In this document: one piece after another, positions 54,701-62,032 of the stretch | How positions within the stretch are numbered: position 1 is the stretch's first letter | Layout: each line of letters opens with the position of its first letter | Source of the DNA: Mesobacillus jeotgali | GTDB taxonomy: Bacteria > Bacillota > Bacilli > Bacillales > Cytobacillaceae | Reading direction: 5' to 3' | DNA: 64,000 nt | NCBI RefSeq assembly: GCF_031759225.1 | Contig: NZ_CP134494.1 | Coordinates: 4,338,501-4,402,500, forward strand | The notes under the pieces: generated by a model | Databases searched by the model: none | Told to the model about the DNA's origin: nothing | Seen by the model: only the letters and a program-made list of their open reading frames with translations | Translations under genes and position numbers: made by a program

Positions 54701-56341
54701 ATAATGCTGTTCGATTTCCGCAAGGTCTTCCTCATCAAGCGCCTGCCGTGCACTGACTTCTTTTTCAAAATAAGCTGAAAGCTCTTTGATTTCATTGGCA
54801 TCTGTGGCGACGAAGCGGATTGCCTTGCCATCATCCCAGACATGCGGCAGCCATTTCACGAAATTCCATGTATCATGCTCATGTTCATCGTAAATGAACA
54901 CTAGCTTTAACTCGTCATAGCTATGCAATGATGTCAGCTGGAATATCAGACCCTGGACAAATTTCTTCACTTCTTCCCTTCTGCCAATGATTCCGCTGAT
55001 CCGTTCCTCCGTCAGGTCGACAGTGACCGGCACATCCTTCAATATCTGCGGCTTCTCTACGATCTGATAAAGCTCATCCTGAAGATTGTCATCCTCAAGC
55101 ATAAAGCGTTTTTCAGGATACTTGATTTCCGCGTTCAGCGGCAGGTCTCCAATACCCAGGCGTACTTTAAGGAAATCATTCTGCCCGATGCCGCGCTCCC
55201 AGAGATTGCGCTGGCGACGCTTGATTCTTGTCAGGCAGTTTTCAAGGGTAACGTGGTTTTCAAACAGGATCTCGCTCTGGTGCTTGCACTCATCCTCAAT
55301 TACTTGCTTCATTTCCGCCAGGTATTTCGAATATTTTTCCTGGCGGATGCCCTCAAGCTTGATGCGGCGCTTTTTTTCATATTTCTTTGTTAAAATCGGC
55401 CAGAGTACGGTTCCGATCATCATGCTGATTGACATCACAAGCGTTGGCATCGCCCTCATGATATCCCCGTCAGTGCTCATTACGTTTTGCAATACTAAAA
55501 GGCCTGTGAACAGGGAAGCCATCCCCATCGTGATTGATGGTCCCAACAGAAGCATCAGCGGTGTTTCATCAATATTTGGCTGCGGCGGCGGCGGATCGAT
55601 TTTAATGGTTGTTTCTTCAATATCACGCTTGAAGCGCGGCGAACGGTAAAAAAGTTGATCATTTTCTTCTTCAATATGTATTTCATCTAGGTTGAGTTCT
55701 TTTTCGACCACAGGTTTTTCTGCAATGAATGAATTGAATGCGTTCCGGTCGAGGAATACCGACTTATGCGGATTGTTCAGCGACAATAGACGGCCGTTGA
55801 AAATAATTTTAAGACCCATGATGAAAATGACGTCACCAACAGCCAGTTCCTTTTCCCTGATTCTTTCTCCATTGACATATGTACCGTTGGAACTGTTGAA
55901 ATCCTTGATGACAGCCTTGCCATTGCTGCTGTACTCGATGACGCAGTGGGAACTCGATACCAGTTTGTTCGAAAAACAAATCTGGCTTTCCTGCGAACGG
56001 CCGATTTTAATGGAATTGGTGGTTGCAATATGTTTAGTGAATTCATTACGGTCTGCTGTTTGCGGCTCGACATAGACTAAAGCGGATTGATGATCGCTGC
56101 GGTGAATGCTATATGTTTTGAATGGTTCAATGAGGACCTTTGATTGTATTTCGTTGGCGTTATCCTTTAAATATGCATTTTTATTGGATTTCAGGTACCA
56201 CTGGCCTTCTACCGCTTCAACTGCCAGCATATCGACCGGGTTGTTTTCTTCATCTTCCGTATTCAGTATGTACCTTCCTGTGACTCGTTCAGGCAAAACG
56301 AGATCGAATACCCGATTCCGGTCAAAAAGTGTGAGAATCAA
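51722..56341 (-). CDS. essC: EssC/YukBA membrane ATPase, T7SS motor
   Basis: 1539 residues. Order: N-terminal FHA region with a canonical FHA at about 105-165 (KIGRSQESQI, SSSHCVIEYS, SSNGTYVNGER); an EETTIKI motif at 242-248; two transmembrane helices (about 263-285, 298-316); then FtsK/SpoIIIE ATPase domains. Walker A of D1 is GMTGSGKS (711-718) with Walker B FILIDYKGGG; D2 has GIAGSGKT (1053-1060) and FYLLDFGSE; D3 (from about 1390) lacks a clear P-loop. It drives substrate export and gates on WXG100 binding. TTG start at 56341, seven bases after GGGAGG. Unlike staphylococcal or B. subtilis loci, no esaA, essA or essB accompanies it. Confidence 0.96.
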   Translation of the reverse strand: MILTLFDRNRVFDLVLPERVTGRYILNTEDEENNPVDMLAVEAVEGQWYLKSNKNAYLKDNANEIQSKVLIEPFKTYSIHRSDHQSALVYVEPQTADRNEFTKHIATTNSIKIGRSQESQICFSNKLVSSSHCVIEYSSNGKAVIKDFNSSNGTYVNGERIREKELAVGDVIFIMGLKIIFNGRLLSLNNPHKSVFLDRNAFNSFIAEKPVVEKELNLDEIHIEEENDQLFYRSPRFKRDIEETTIKIDPPPPQPNIDETPLMLLLGPSITMGMASLFTGLLVLQNVMSTDGDIMRAMPTLVMSISMMIGTVLWPILTKKYEKKRRIKLEGIRQEKYSKYLAEMKQVIEDECKHQSEILFENHVTLENCLTRIKRRQRNLWERGIGQNDFLKVRLGIGDLPLNAEIKYPEKRFMLEDDNLQDELYQIVEKPQILKDVPVTVDLTEERISGIIGRREEVKKFVQGLIFQLTSLHSYDELKLVFIYDEHEHDTWNFVKWLPHVWDDGKAIRFVATDANEIKELSAYFEKEVSARQALDEEDLAEIEQHYVVFSMSKSLASKAEMINQILKEKKNIRFSLVTLYDELKNLPKECTNVIELDKSFSKIYDKDDISGKYVGFNADSYLEEDAEELAVKLANIQLNTSQKAYTLPDMLTFLEMFGVGKIEHLNALTKWKENNPVHTIQTQIGVDTQGDPFMIDLHEKYHGPHGLIAGMTGSGKSEFIMTFILSLAVNYHPDEIAFILIDYKGGGMANAFEDLPHLAGTITNLDGAAVNRSLISIQSELKRRQAIFSETSRVVDQSNIDIYKYQKLYREGRVKEPLQHLFIISDEFAELKAQQPEFMEQLVSAARIGRSLGVHLILATQKPSGVVDDQIWSNSKFRISLKVQEKADSMEVIKRPDAAELKQTGRFYLQVGFNELFELGQSAWAGAPYYPSDRVEKHKDDSVVVIDDLGRVIKNARIDKRKSKVKNPPKQIDEITEYLARMAEQENIKVRQLWLEPIPELIYVDKLKKKYDVIQQGFALNPIIGEYDDPANQRQMVMRMPITQDGNAVIYGIAGSGKTTFLTTMLYSLMEEHTPNEVNFYLLDFGSETLAWFREAPHVGDVMLSHESEKIHNLFKMLTGEIERRKKLLSNYGGDFITYNEMSGESLPSIVVAIHNYAAFSEMFEELEEGISFLTREGLKYGIYFIVTAINTGAIRYRLLQNFKQMYVLQLNDQSEYSGVLGNTDGVYPSKSKGRGIFKSDTTYEFQTAHITSDIDNMYSFITDYCIGQRDTWTQPAATRVPILPEKVDLDYLRDEARNMSSNKVPVGIEKNSLKTAYFDFLGNYVNVVTAAQNDQCSDFMQGAAEVFNASEGRELIVIDPNEHIKAGRTQDYKYISEASQLEDIIVYLFNTLVHRNNTTKDAIEAGEQPPVFGNITCIIDSFTDLMMYLSPDGQDKLKVFLEKGNGLNVNLIISDSADKLSSISFEAWFKQHVSLSDFIWSGNGITDQYVMKLGKVTNDMYQEIPPGFGYVVKKGKPTLVKLLSSVESMQEEVAYHG

Positions 56342-56753
56342 CTCAATTCCTCCCCAGCCCTAGATATCTGTATTTCTATAGTATGTAAAGTGAAAACTTT
56401 ATATTTTTTACCATTTTATCTCAAAAAGTGTAATTTTACATCAACCCTTAGGTGCATCTCTAAATATATAAATATCTTACAATATTAGGAATTATATTCA
56501 ACTAATTACCCCCTTAACTGGAAAAATAGGGATTTTAGTCCTATTATCACTTTTAGTTAGTAAGGATATTATGGTGTTAATGTACGAAGTCACTAACTTA
56601 CATACAGAAAACTAGTTCTTTTTACCCCAACAAAATCCATCTCAAACCAATTACATCTAAAATATTCCAATATTTTTTACAAATTTTTGAAGGTTTTCAT
56701 TGTGATTTTTTCAAAAGGCATACTATAATCAAAGAATCTAAATAAATGAGCAG
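56342..56753. promoter_or_regulatory. Divergent intergenic region between essC and the WXG100-like gene
   Basis: About 410 AT-rich bases. On the plus strand TTGTGA (56700-56705) and TATAAT (56724-56729), 18 bases apart, form a good promoter for the gene at 56763. A minus-strand promoter for essC must lie in 56345-56600 but I cannot choose one. No other feature seen. Confidence 0.6.
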
Positions 56754-56762
56754 GTGATTCAA

Positions 56763-57101
56763 ATGAAGATTAATGTGGGCCAGGCGTATTCTCAGGCAAA
56801 TAGAATCAGAGATTACGCCCAGGAATTAAATGAAATCAAAAGCAGGCTGCAGGACTTCAAAGGGAATCTTAACAGCGGATGGCAGGCACAGGAAATGACG
56901 TACATCAATAACGCGATCAATAGCATCAGCAGGGAGATTTCCGAGCTGCAAACGCTGCTTTTTTCGATCGGACCTGATATCGTCGCAGCAGCGAATGAAA
57001 TCAAAAGGGAAGAAGAAGCAAGAGAGGCAGCGGAACGGGCAGCAGCAGAGAGAGCCGCGAAGGAAAGGGAAGCAAGGCTGAATAATACCGGCTTGCGATA
57101 A
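56763..57101 (+). CDS. WXG100-like protein with charged coiled-coil tail
   Basis: 112 residues from the ATG at 56763 (AGGTGA before it). Two helices around GWQAQE at about residue 40, matching the WXG100 turn, then a long Ala/Glu/Arg helix (KREEEAREAAERAAAERAAK). Related in shape to YwqI-type proteins. It is transcribed divergently from essC with its own promoter, so it may be controlled separately from the other substrates. Confidence 0.78.
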   Translation: MKINVGQAYSQANRIRDYAQELNEIKSRLQDFKGNLNSGWQAQEMTYINNAINSISREISELQTLLFSIGPDIVAAANEIKREEEAREAAERAAAERAAKEREARLNNTGLR

Positions 57102-57210
57102 GACAAACGGGACATGGCGTCAAGCGTTCATGCCTGTCCCCCATTCGCCATAATAAAAAGGCGGCAGCCTCCGCTATGAAAAAAAGCAGAATCATACACG
57201 CCTTTTGTGG

Positions 57211-57250
57211 CGATGCCCGGCTTTACTCAATCTAAGCTGGGCATTTTTCA
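57211..57250 (+). terminator. Terminator downstream of the WXG100-like gene
   Basis: ATGCCCGGCTT pairs with AAGCTGGGCAT with one wobble, followed by TTTTTC. A GGGACA/TGTCCC repeat hairpin precedes it at 57109-57142. Confidence 0.75.
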
Positions 57251-57317
57251 TTTTGTTGTAGGCAAAAGTCACACTGCTGAATTAAGGTCCCTCCAATCTG
57301 TTTGTTTCAACCTTTTT

Positions 57318-57590
57318 TCACTTTACCGGCTCTTCTTCCCTTTCCTCTTTACGGTATTTCATTTTCGTGGCTTCGCCGCCTCTCAAGTGGCGGATCGATT
57401 TATGATAATCAAGGATTTCTTTTACTTCATTGGCAAGGTCAGGGTTGATCTCAGGCAATCTTTCTGTCAGGTCTTTATGGACTGTACTTTTGGATACGCC
57501 AAACTCCTTCGCTATGACGCGAACTGTTTTCCTCGTCTCCACGATATACTTTCCAATCTTGATTGTTCTCTCTTTGATGTAATCGTGCAC
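57318..57590 (-). CDS. spoIIID: Mother-cell sporulation transcription factor SpoIIID
   Basis: 90 residues; DNA-binding regulator that modulates sigma-E and sigma-K genes in the mother cell. The sequence MHDYIKERTIKIGKYIVETR and VRVIAKEFGVSKSTVHKDLT (helix-turn-helix) is almost identical to the B. subtilis protein I recall, differing mainly at the C-terminus. The frame extends 44 codons upstream, but GGGAGGG before the GTG at 57590 and homology fix the start. It shows the organism makes endospores. In B. subtilis mbl lies close downstream; here 22 kb of T7SS DNA intervenes. Confidence 0.97.
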   Translation of the reverse strand: MHDYIKERTIKIGKYIVETRKTVRVIAKEFGVSKSTVHKDLTERLPEINPDLANEVKEILDYHKSIRHLRGGEATKMKYRKEEREEEPVK

Positions 57591-57983
57591 ACCACTCGCC
57601 CTCCCTAAATTGGATGTGAGAAGTGTGAAATGAGACTCGCTTTTGTCTGCTAATACTGTTTTCCGCAGAAATTCTGTTGCGGCAGAAGGGTGATCCTTCT
57701 GGATATTACGAAGATTAATCATGTCCCCGGCTGAATCCTCATATTGTTCAAACGATTCCTCACCTCAAACACTCTCTTTGTCAGGTTTGTAACATTTTAT
57801 TAGCTTGGTTGAGGATATATGCACGAAAAAAGCAATAGGGACAAGGTATTGTTAAGTTTTTTGAAAAATTCAACTATTTTAGATAAGAAAAACTTTCCTG
57901 CATACCCAATTATATGTACATAAAAACCTATTTCTGCTCGAATTTCTGTTGAGGAGTTTATTTTTATTGGGGGAGAAAAAGAC

Positions 57984-58772
57984 TTGATTACCTACAGACA
58001 GACTAGAAAACAGAGAATCAGAGAGCAAAAACGCAAAGTAACCCTGAAAAGAAACAGAAAACTGATCGGTGCTGCTATAGCCGGTTCAGTGGCGGCAGGA
58101 TTGCTGCTGGGCTTTGCACAAAAGAAAACAGATGCCGTCGGAACCTTTTATACCGTAAAAAAAGGAGATACACTTTACAGCCTGGCAAAGAAATATGATA
58201 CATCGGTCGATATGTTGAAGGAAGTGAATTCACTATCTTCAGATTTCATTAAGGCTGGGCAGCGACTTGAAGTTCCTGTAGAGGCAGAGGCAGGAATTTA
58301 TACTGTCAAAAAAGGAGACACTTTGTTTTCCCTGGCCAAAAAATACGGAGTCTCCGTTAAAGTATTGAAGAAGGAAAACGAATTGGTTACTGATTCCATT
58401 TATGTTGGACAAGTCCTTTCAGTACCGACCCATGGATTCGTAACGAATGAGGCTACCTACATTGTCAATCCCGGTGATACACTGTTCAACATCTCCCAGC
58501 GATTCGATGTCAGCCTGAAAGAATTAAAGAAAGCTAACGGATTGAAGCAGGACATGGTACTGATCGGCCAGCAGCTTTTCATTCCAGGCGATATCGAATT
58601 CATGGAAGCAACCGTTAACGGGGCAGCAGATAATTTTACCGTAGAGTTTGAGGCGGACGGTAAAGCCATTCCGTTGAAGGTTTCTTATAAGACCGCACGT
58701 AAGTACGAGGAACTGGCAGGACAGCGGGTTGTTGCTGCTTATAAAAATGGTGCATTAATCAATATTCAATAA
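57984..58772 (+). CDS. Membrane-anchored protein with three LysM domains
   Basis: 262 residues: basic N-terminus (RKQRIREQKRKVTLKRNRK), one transmembrane helix (LIGAAIAGSVAAGLLLGFA), three LysM repeats (about 55-98, 106-149, 160-203, each opening with YTVKKGDTL or YIVNPGDTL), and a C-terminal beta domain of about 55 residues. It should bind peptidoglycan, perhaps in the spore or cell wall; no hydrolase domain. TTG start at 57984, eight bases after GGGAG. Adjacent to spoIIID, so a sporulation role is possible. 57723-57983 has no gene. Confidence 0.88.
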   Translation: MITYRQTRKQRIREQKRKVTLKRNRKLIGAAIAGSVAAGLLLGFAQKKTDAVGTFYTVKKGDTLYSLAKKYDTSVDMLKEVNSLSSDFIKAGQRLEVPVEAEAGIYTVKKGDTLFSLAKKYGVSVKVLKKENELVTDSIYVGQVLSVPTHGFVTNEATYIVNPGDTLFNISQRFDVSLKELKKANGLKQDMVLIGQQLFIPGDIEFMEATVNGAADNFTVEFEADGKAIPLKVSYKTARKYEELAGQRVVAAYKNGALINIQ

Positions 58773-58777
58773 TAAAA

Positions 58778-58806
58778 AAATGCTTAGAGCAGTCTAAGCA
58801 TTTTTC
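58778..58806. terminator. Bidirectional terminator
   Basis: AAATGCTTAGA pairs with TCTAAGCATTT around GCAG, A-run before and T-run after; serves the LysM gene and the convergent membrane protein. Confidence 0.88.
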
Positions 58807-59154
58807 TTATGCCCATATAAGATAATAAACACCGGCCATTAAAACTGCGAACAACATTAATCCGACACTTTGTTTAACACTTTTATCCAGGTGATCGAGA
58901 CCACCATAGAACCACCCAATGAATAATATAGCTGCCCCGATATGCTGAATTACGGGAATGGAAGCAATCATCCCTGTGAACATCAATAAAAAACCTATAT
59001 ACCTAAATCCATCGTCCAGATAATATAGGGGATTCTTTAAAGAGGCTTTGATTTCCGCGTGCTCCTCTTCATTCATCTTCCGGTATTCCTGTATAAAACG
59101 GAAAATCGGCACGCCCCATAACAATACCAAAAACACAATTTGCACGGCATCCAT
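58807..59154 (-). CDS. Small membrane protein of unknown function
   Basis: 115 residues with about four hydrophobic segments (VQIVFLVLLWGVPIFRFI, YIGFLLMFTGMIASIPVI, IGAAILFIGWFYGGL, LMLFAVLMAGVYYLIW) and a charged loop. No recognised domain. Transcribed alone, toward the shared terminator. 59155-59361 is noncoding and holds an imperfect 40-bp repeat. Confidence 0.75.
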   Translation of the reverse strand: MDAVQIVFLVLLWGVPIFRFIQEYRKMNEEEHAEIKASLKNPLYYLDDGFRYIGFLLMFTGMIASIPVIQHIGAAILFIGWFYGGLDHLDKSVKQSVGLMLFAVLMAGVYYLIWA

Positions 59155-59268
59155 GCATTTCCCCCATTTTCATAACAAGCAGGTTTGAACTGACTTTATA
59201 AATATATTCTTACACTACCAACATTTAATGAGATCATCAAGACTGATTCTAGCTCGTATCGCCGGGCG

Positions 59269-59354
59269 ATGCCTTGTTTAATGGCATTGACACCGTTTAG
59301 GTGACTGTCATGCCTATTAAAAGCATCGCCACCGTTTCGAAGGGAGATATGCCT
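59269..59354. repeat. Imperfect 40-bp tandem repeat, about two copies
   Basis: Units starting with ATGCCT at 59269, 59310 and 59349 share CACCGTTT and GCATYGMCACC. Short, intergenic, function unknown. Confidence 0.4.
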
Positions 59355-59361
59355 TTTCATC

Positions 59362-60027
59362 CTAAAACTGCATCGACCTCATCTGGCTTTCAGTTGCCTT
59401 AACCAGCTCGCCCCATGTGGAATGCCCCCGGTCTTTGAACTGCTGCAAGAGTTCAGTAAATAGATAAGCTGTCGTTAATGCATCGCCCACTGCGCTGTGG
59501 CGGTCATATATTCTTGTTCCGAATGCCATTGCATATCGCTCTAAATCACGCATATCATAGGACGGGGCAACAAAGCCAATCAGGTCAAGTGTATCGATGG
59601 TGAACAGCTTCTTTAGCGCCAGCTTTTCACGCTTCAGCTCGCTTTTCAGCACAAGGTGATCAAAGCCGACATAGTGGCCGACAAGACATACCGCCTCATG
59701 TGACCCAACATAGTCAAAGAAGGCCTGTATCGCCTCAGGTGCCAGCGGTGCACCCGCAACTTTTTCATCCGTAATCGAAGTCAGCTCGATTATTTCCCGA
59801 GAAATTTGTCGCTCAGGGTTAACATATGTCTGAAACCGGTCATTTTCCATCACCTTCAACCCTTTTACCGGAACACCGCCAATTTCAATCAGCCGATCAT
59901 GGGTTGCCACCTGGAATCCCGTCGTCTCCGTGTCGAAAATTATGAATGTCAAATCATCGATTCCAGTCGATAAAGGAATCTTTTCATACATAAGCGGGCA
60001 GGAAATACTTCTCCGTTGAAAAAACAT
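59362..60027 (-). CDS. DnaQ-like 3'-5' exonuclease (PolC-type)
   Basis: 221 residues with the DEDDh exonuclease motifs: Exo I FIIFDTETTGFQ, Exo II LVGHYVGFDHLV, Exo III RHSAVGDALTTAY. It degrades DNA or RNA 3' ends; as a stand-alone domain the substrate is unknown. GGAGG lies five bases before the ATG at 60027. It follows the CBS/DUF294 gene, and this exonuclease regularly accompanies DUF294-symporter operons in other bacteria, a link whose reason is not clear to me. Confidence 0.9.
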   Translation of the reverse strand: MFFQRRSISCPLMYEKIPLSTGIDDLTFIIFDTETTGFQVATHDRLIEIGGVPVKGLKVMENDRFQTYVNPERQISREIIELTSITDEKVAGAPLAPEAIQAFFDYVGSHEAVCLVGHYVGFDHLVLKSELKREKLALKKLFTIDTLDLIGFVAPSYDMRDLERYAMAFGTRIYDRHSAVGDALTTAYLFTELLQQFKDRGHSTWGELVKATESQMRSMQF

Positions 60028-60057
60028 GCCAGCCTCCTTTCACGGTGCCTTTTTCAA

Positions 60058-60160
60058 GGTGCCTGTCACCGCCCGAATTTTGTCGAACTCTTCATTCACG
60101 AGGGTTTTCACCAATCCTATAACTTCGGGAGGTGCCTGTCACCACCCGAAATATGTCGAA
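60058..60160. repeat. Pair of direct GGTGCCTGTCACC repeats
   Basis: 30-bp units at 60058-60087 and 60131-60160 agree at most positions (GGTGCCTGTCACCRCCCGAA then TTTGTCGAA or ATATGTCGAA). Each begins with the palindrome GGTGCCTGTCACC-like arms GGTG/CACC. A fragment ACCTGTCCCCCGAA at 3039-3051 is similar. Confidence 0.65.
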
Positions 60161-60165
60161 TGCTA

Positions 60166-62022
60166 TTATACGGAGAATCTGGCAAATACCATTCCCTGTA
60201 GTTCGCGGAGTGTTCGTAGGCTTAGGATGAGTTCGTCTTTTTGTCTGGTGGACATGGTGGCGAATGATAGGATGGAGCTTCCGTTTTTATTTCCCCATCT
60301 ATGACTGATATAAAGGTCCAGTATATGGTTGAAGGCTTCTTTTAAATCTTCGGTGAATCCTTCGGTAATAACTCCCTTCTCTCTTAAGCTAGCTATTTTC
60401 TCCAGCGGTGTCCCTGGTATTTCTCCATAATAAATTGATAGAATTTGCAAACTGTGATGGAAGGGAAACAAGATTTCTTTTTTTATATCGATGCTTTTCC
60501 TTCCGAGCTTGAACAGTGCGCGAATCGGTTCATCGAGCGTCGGGATTTCCTGTTCTCTTTCGGCCTGAACCATCCGATACAAGAAAATTTTCGAACGGTC
60601 GAGAAGTTCCGCGATTTTGGCTTCAAACTCTCCATTTACCGATTCACTCCCTGCCACGAAACGGTAGGAGAAGAAGTTATGAGCCAGCAGAAGGTTTTCA
60701 TTCGTCGATTGAAGCATCCATTTACGCACGCGATCCTGCCACTGCAGTACGGTCCCCCTCCACTGGTCCTCACTTGACATCATCAAGCCCTTGCAGCGAG
60801 CGTAGCCGGCAGACTCCAGCCACCCGGTGATTTCTGCCCCCAGTTTTTCAAAGTAGCTGTGATCCCTTGTGTCACCATACACAAGGAAATGATCCTGGTC
60901 TGTCAGCATGAACTGTTCCCCGCGTCCGGCAGAGCCCATTAAATAAAAAGCGAATGGAACAGGCGGCTCGAACCCTTTCTTGCGAAGTGCCGCAAGAGAC
61001 AGCTCGACCGCTCTTCCTATCAATCGATCGTACAGCTTCGTAATGATGTCCAGCAATGCGATTGCCGGAACCCGGTCTCGCAGCAGCGTCTCGGTAATTT
61101 CATAGATTGCTGCCTTAACCTCAGGCAAATTCTTTTCATCAGCCTCATCGATCTTCTTGATCGTCCTCATTACACTGTCGTTCTTTTTTCGGAGCAAATC
61201 GGTCAGTGTGATTACCCCCGAAATTTCCCCATTATCAACAACAGGCAAATGCTTGATCCCGTTCAGTAAAATTTCAGATAGAGCATCGTAATAGTAAGCG
61301 AACCTCGATATCGTCACAGGATTTTCGGTCATCACCAGCCTGGATGGACCTTCAAAGGATATCCCTTTTGAAACGACCCGGCCAACGATATCCCGTTCTG
61401 TTATGATTCCCTTCAGCTCACCATCCTCGACCACGAGCACGGAACTAGTTTTACTTTCTACCATTTTCTGGGCTGCTTCCTGAATGTTCGTATCAGGAGT
61501 AACAGACGCCACTTTATCACTCATTAAATCCTGAACCCTCGCTAATATTGTTTCACCCTCGCCTATTCCTTTTGCCATTTTCACCTGCTCTGCAAGCGAT
61601 CCGTACACATCCTTCAGCCTGATCGAGACCTGGGACAGCAGGTAATCATGGACATCCTGGTCATCCCATCTCTTTGCGAGTACGGAAAAAGGGATCAGCA
61701 GTGCCTGGACCCCGTCTACAGCCCTCACCTCTACATTGGCCTGCATTTTATCGGCACTCGTAAATCCCAGGAATTTTGCCAGACTTGAAAATCCTACGAT
61801 TTCACCTTTTTTGATGACTTCAAGAACTTCTTCCTGCCCGGCTGCATTTTTTACGAATACCTCAGCATTTCCCTGTAAAATCAACAAAAGCCCCTGACGA
61901 GGTGTATCCGCCTTGAGCATCATTTCGCTTTTCCCAAAGGTAAGAGCTTCACATTCCTCGACAAGTGAAAGGGCCGTGCGTTCATCCACCCCCTGGAATA
62001 GGGGGTGGAACTGCACAGCCAT
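60166..62022 (-). CDS. cNMP/CBS/DUF294 nucleotidyltransferase-like regulator of a symporter
   Basis: About 618 residues: a cyclic-nucleotide-binding-like domain (LFQGVDERTALSLVEECEAL), a pair of CBS domains (VASVTPDTNIQEAAQKM; LKGIITERDIVGRVV), a DUF294 nucleotidyltransferase with the DxD motif MGSAGRGEQFMLTDQDH, and the DUF294 C-terminal helical domain. Probably senses nucleotides and controls the adjacent symporter, perhaps by nucleotidylation. AAGGA precedes the ATG at 62022; the frame can start at 62058, overlapping the symporter end by 26 bases, but without a good ribosome binding site. Confidence 0.88.
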   Translation of the reverse strand: MAVQFHPLFQGVDERTALSLVEECEALTFGKSEMMLKADTPRQGLLLILQGNAEVFVKNAAGQEEVLEVIKKGEIVGFSSLAKFLGFTSADKMQANVEVRAVDGVQALLIPFSVLAKRWDDQDVHDYLLSQVSIRLKDVYGSLAEQVKMAKGIGEGETILARVQDLMSDKVASVTPDTNIQEAAQKMVESKTSSVLVVEDGELKGIITERDIVGRVVSKGISFEGPSRLVMTENPVTISRFAYYYDALSEILLNGIKHLPVVDNGEISGVITLTDLLRKKNDSVMRTIKKIDEADEKNLPEVKAAIYEITETLLRDRVPAIALLDIITKLYDRLIGRAVELSLAALRKKGFEPPVPFAFYLMGSAGRGEQFMLTDQDHFLVYGDTRDHSYFEKLGAEITGWLESAGYARCKGLMMSSEDQWRGTVLQWQDRVRKWMLQSTNENLLLAHNFFSYRFVAGSESVNGEFEAKIAELLDRSKIFLYRMVQAEREQEIPTLDEPIRALFKLGRKSIDIKKEILFPFHHSLQILSIYYGEIPGTPLEKIASLREKGVITEGFTEDLKEAFNHILDLYISHRWGNKNGSSILSFATMSTRQKDELILSLRTLRELQGMVFARFSV

Positions 62023-62032
62023 CCAAATTTCC

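Noticed and set aside
52247..55649. Plus-strand open frames of 119-295 codons inside essC
   Set aside because: Antisense to conserved ATPase domains; typical shadow frames.
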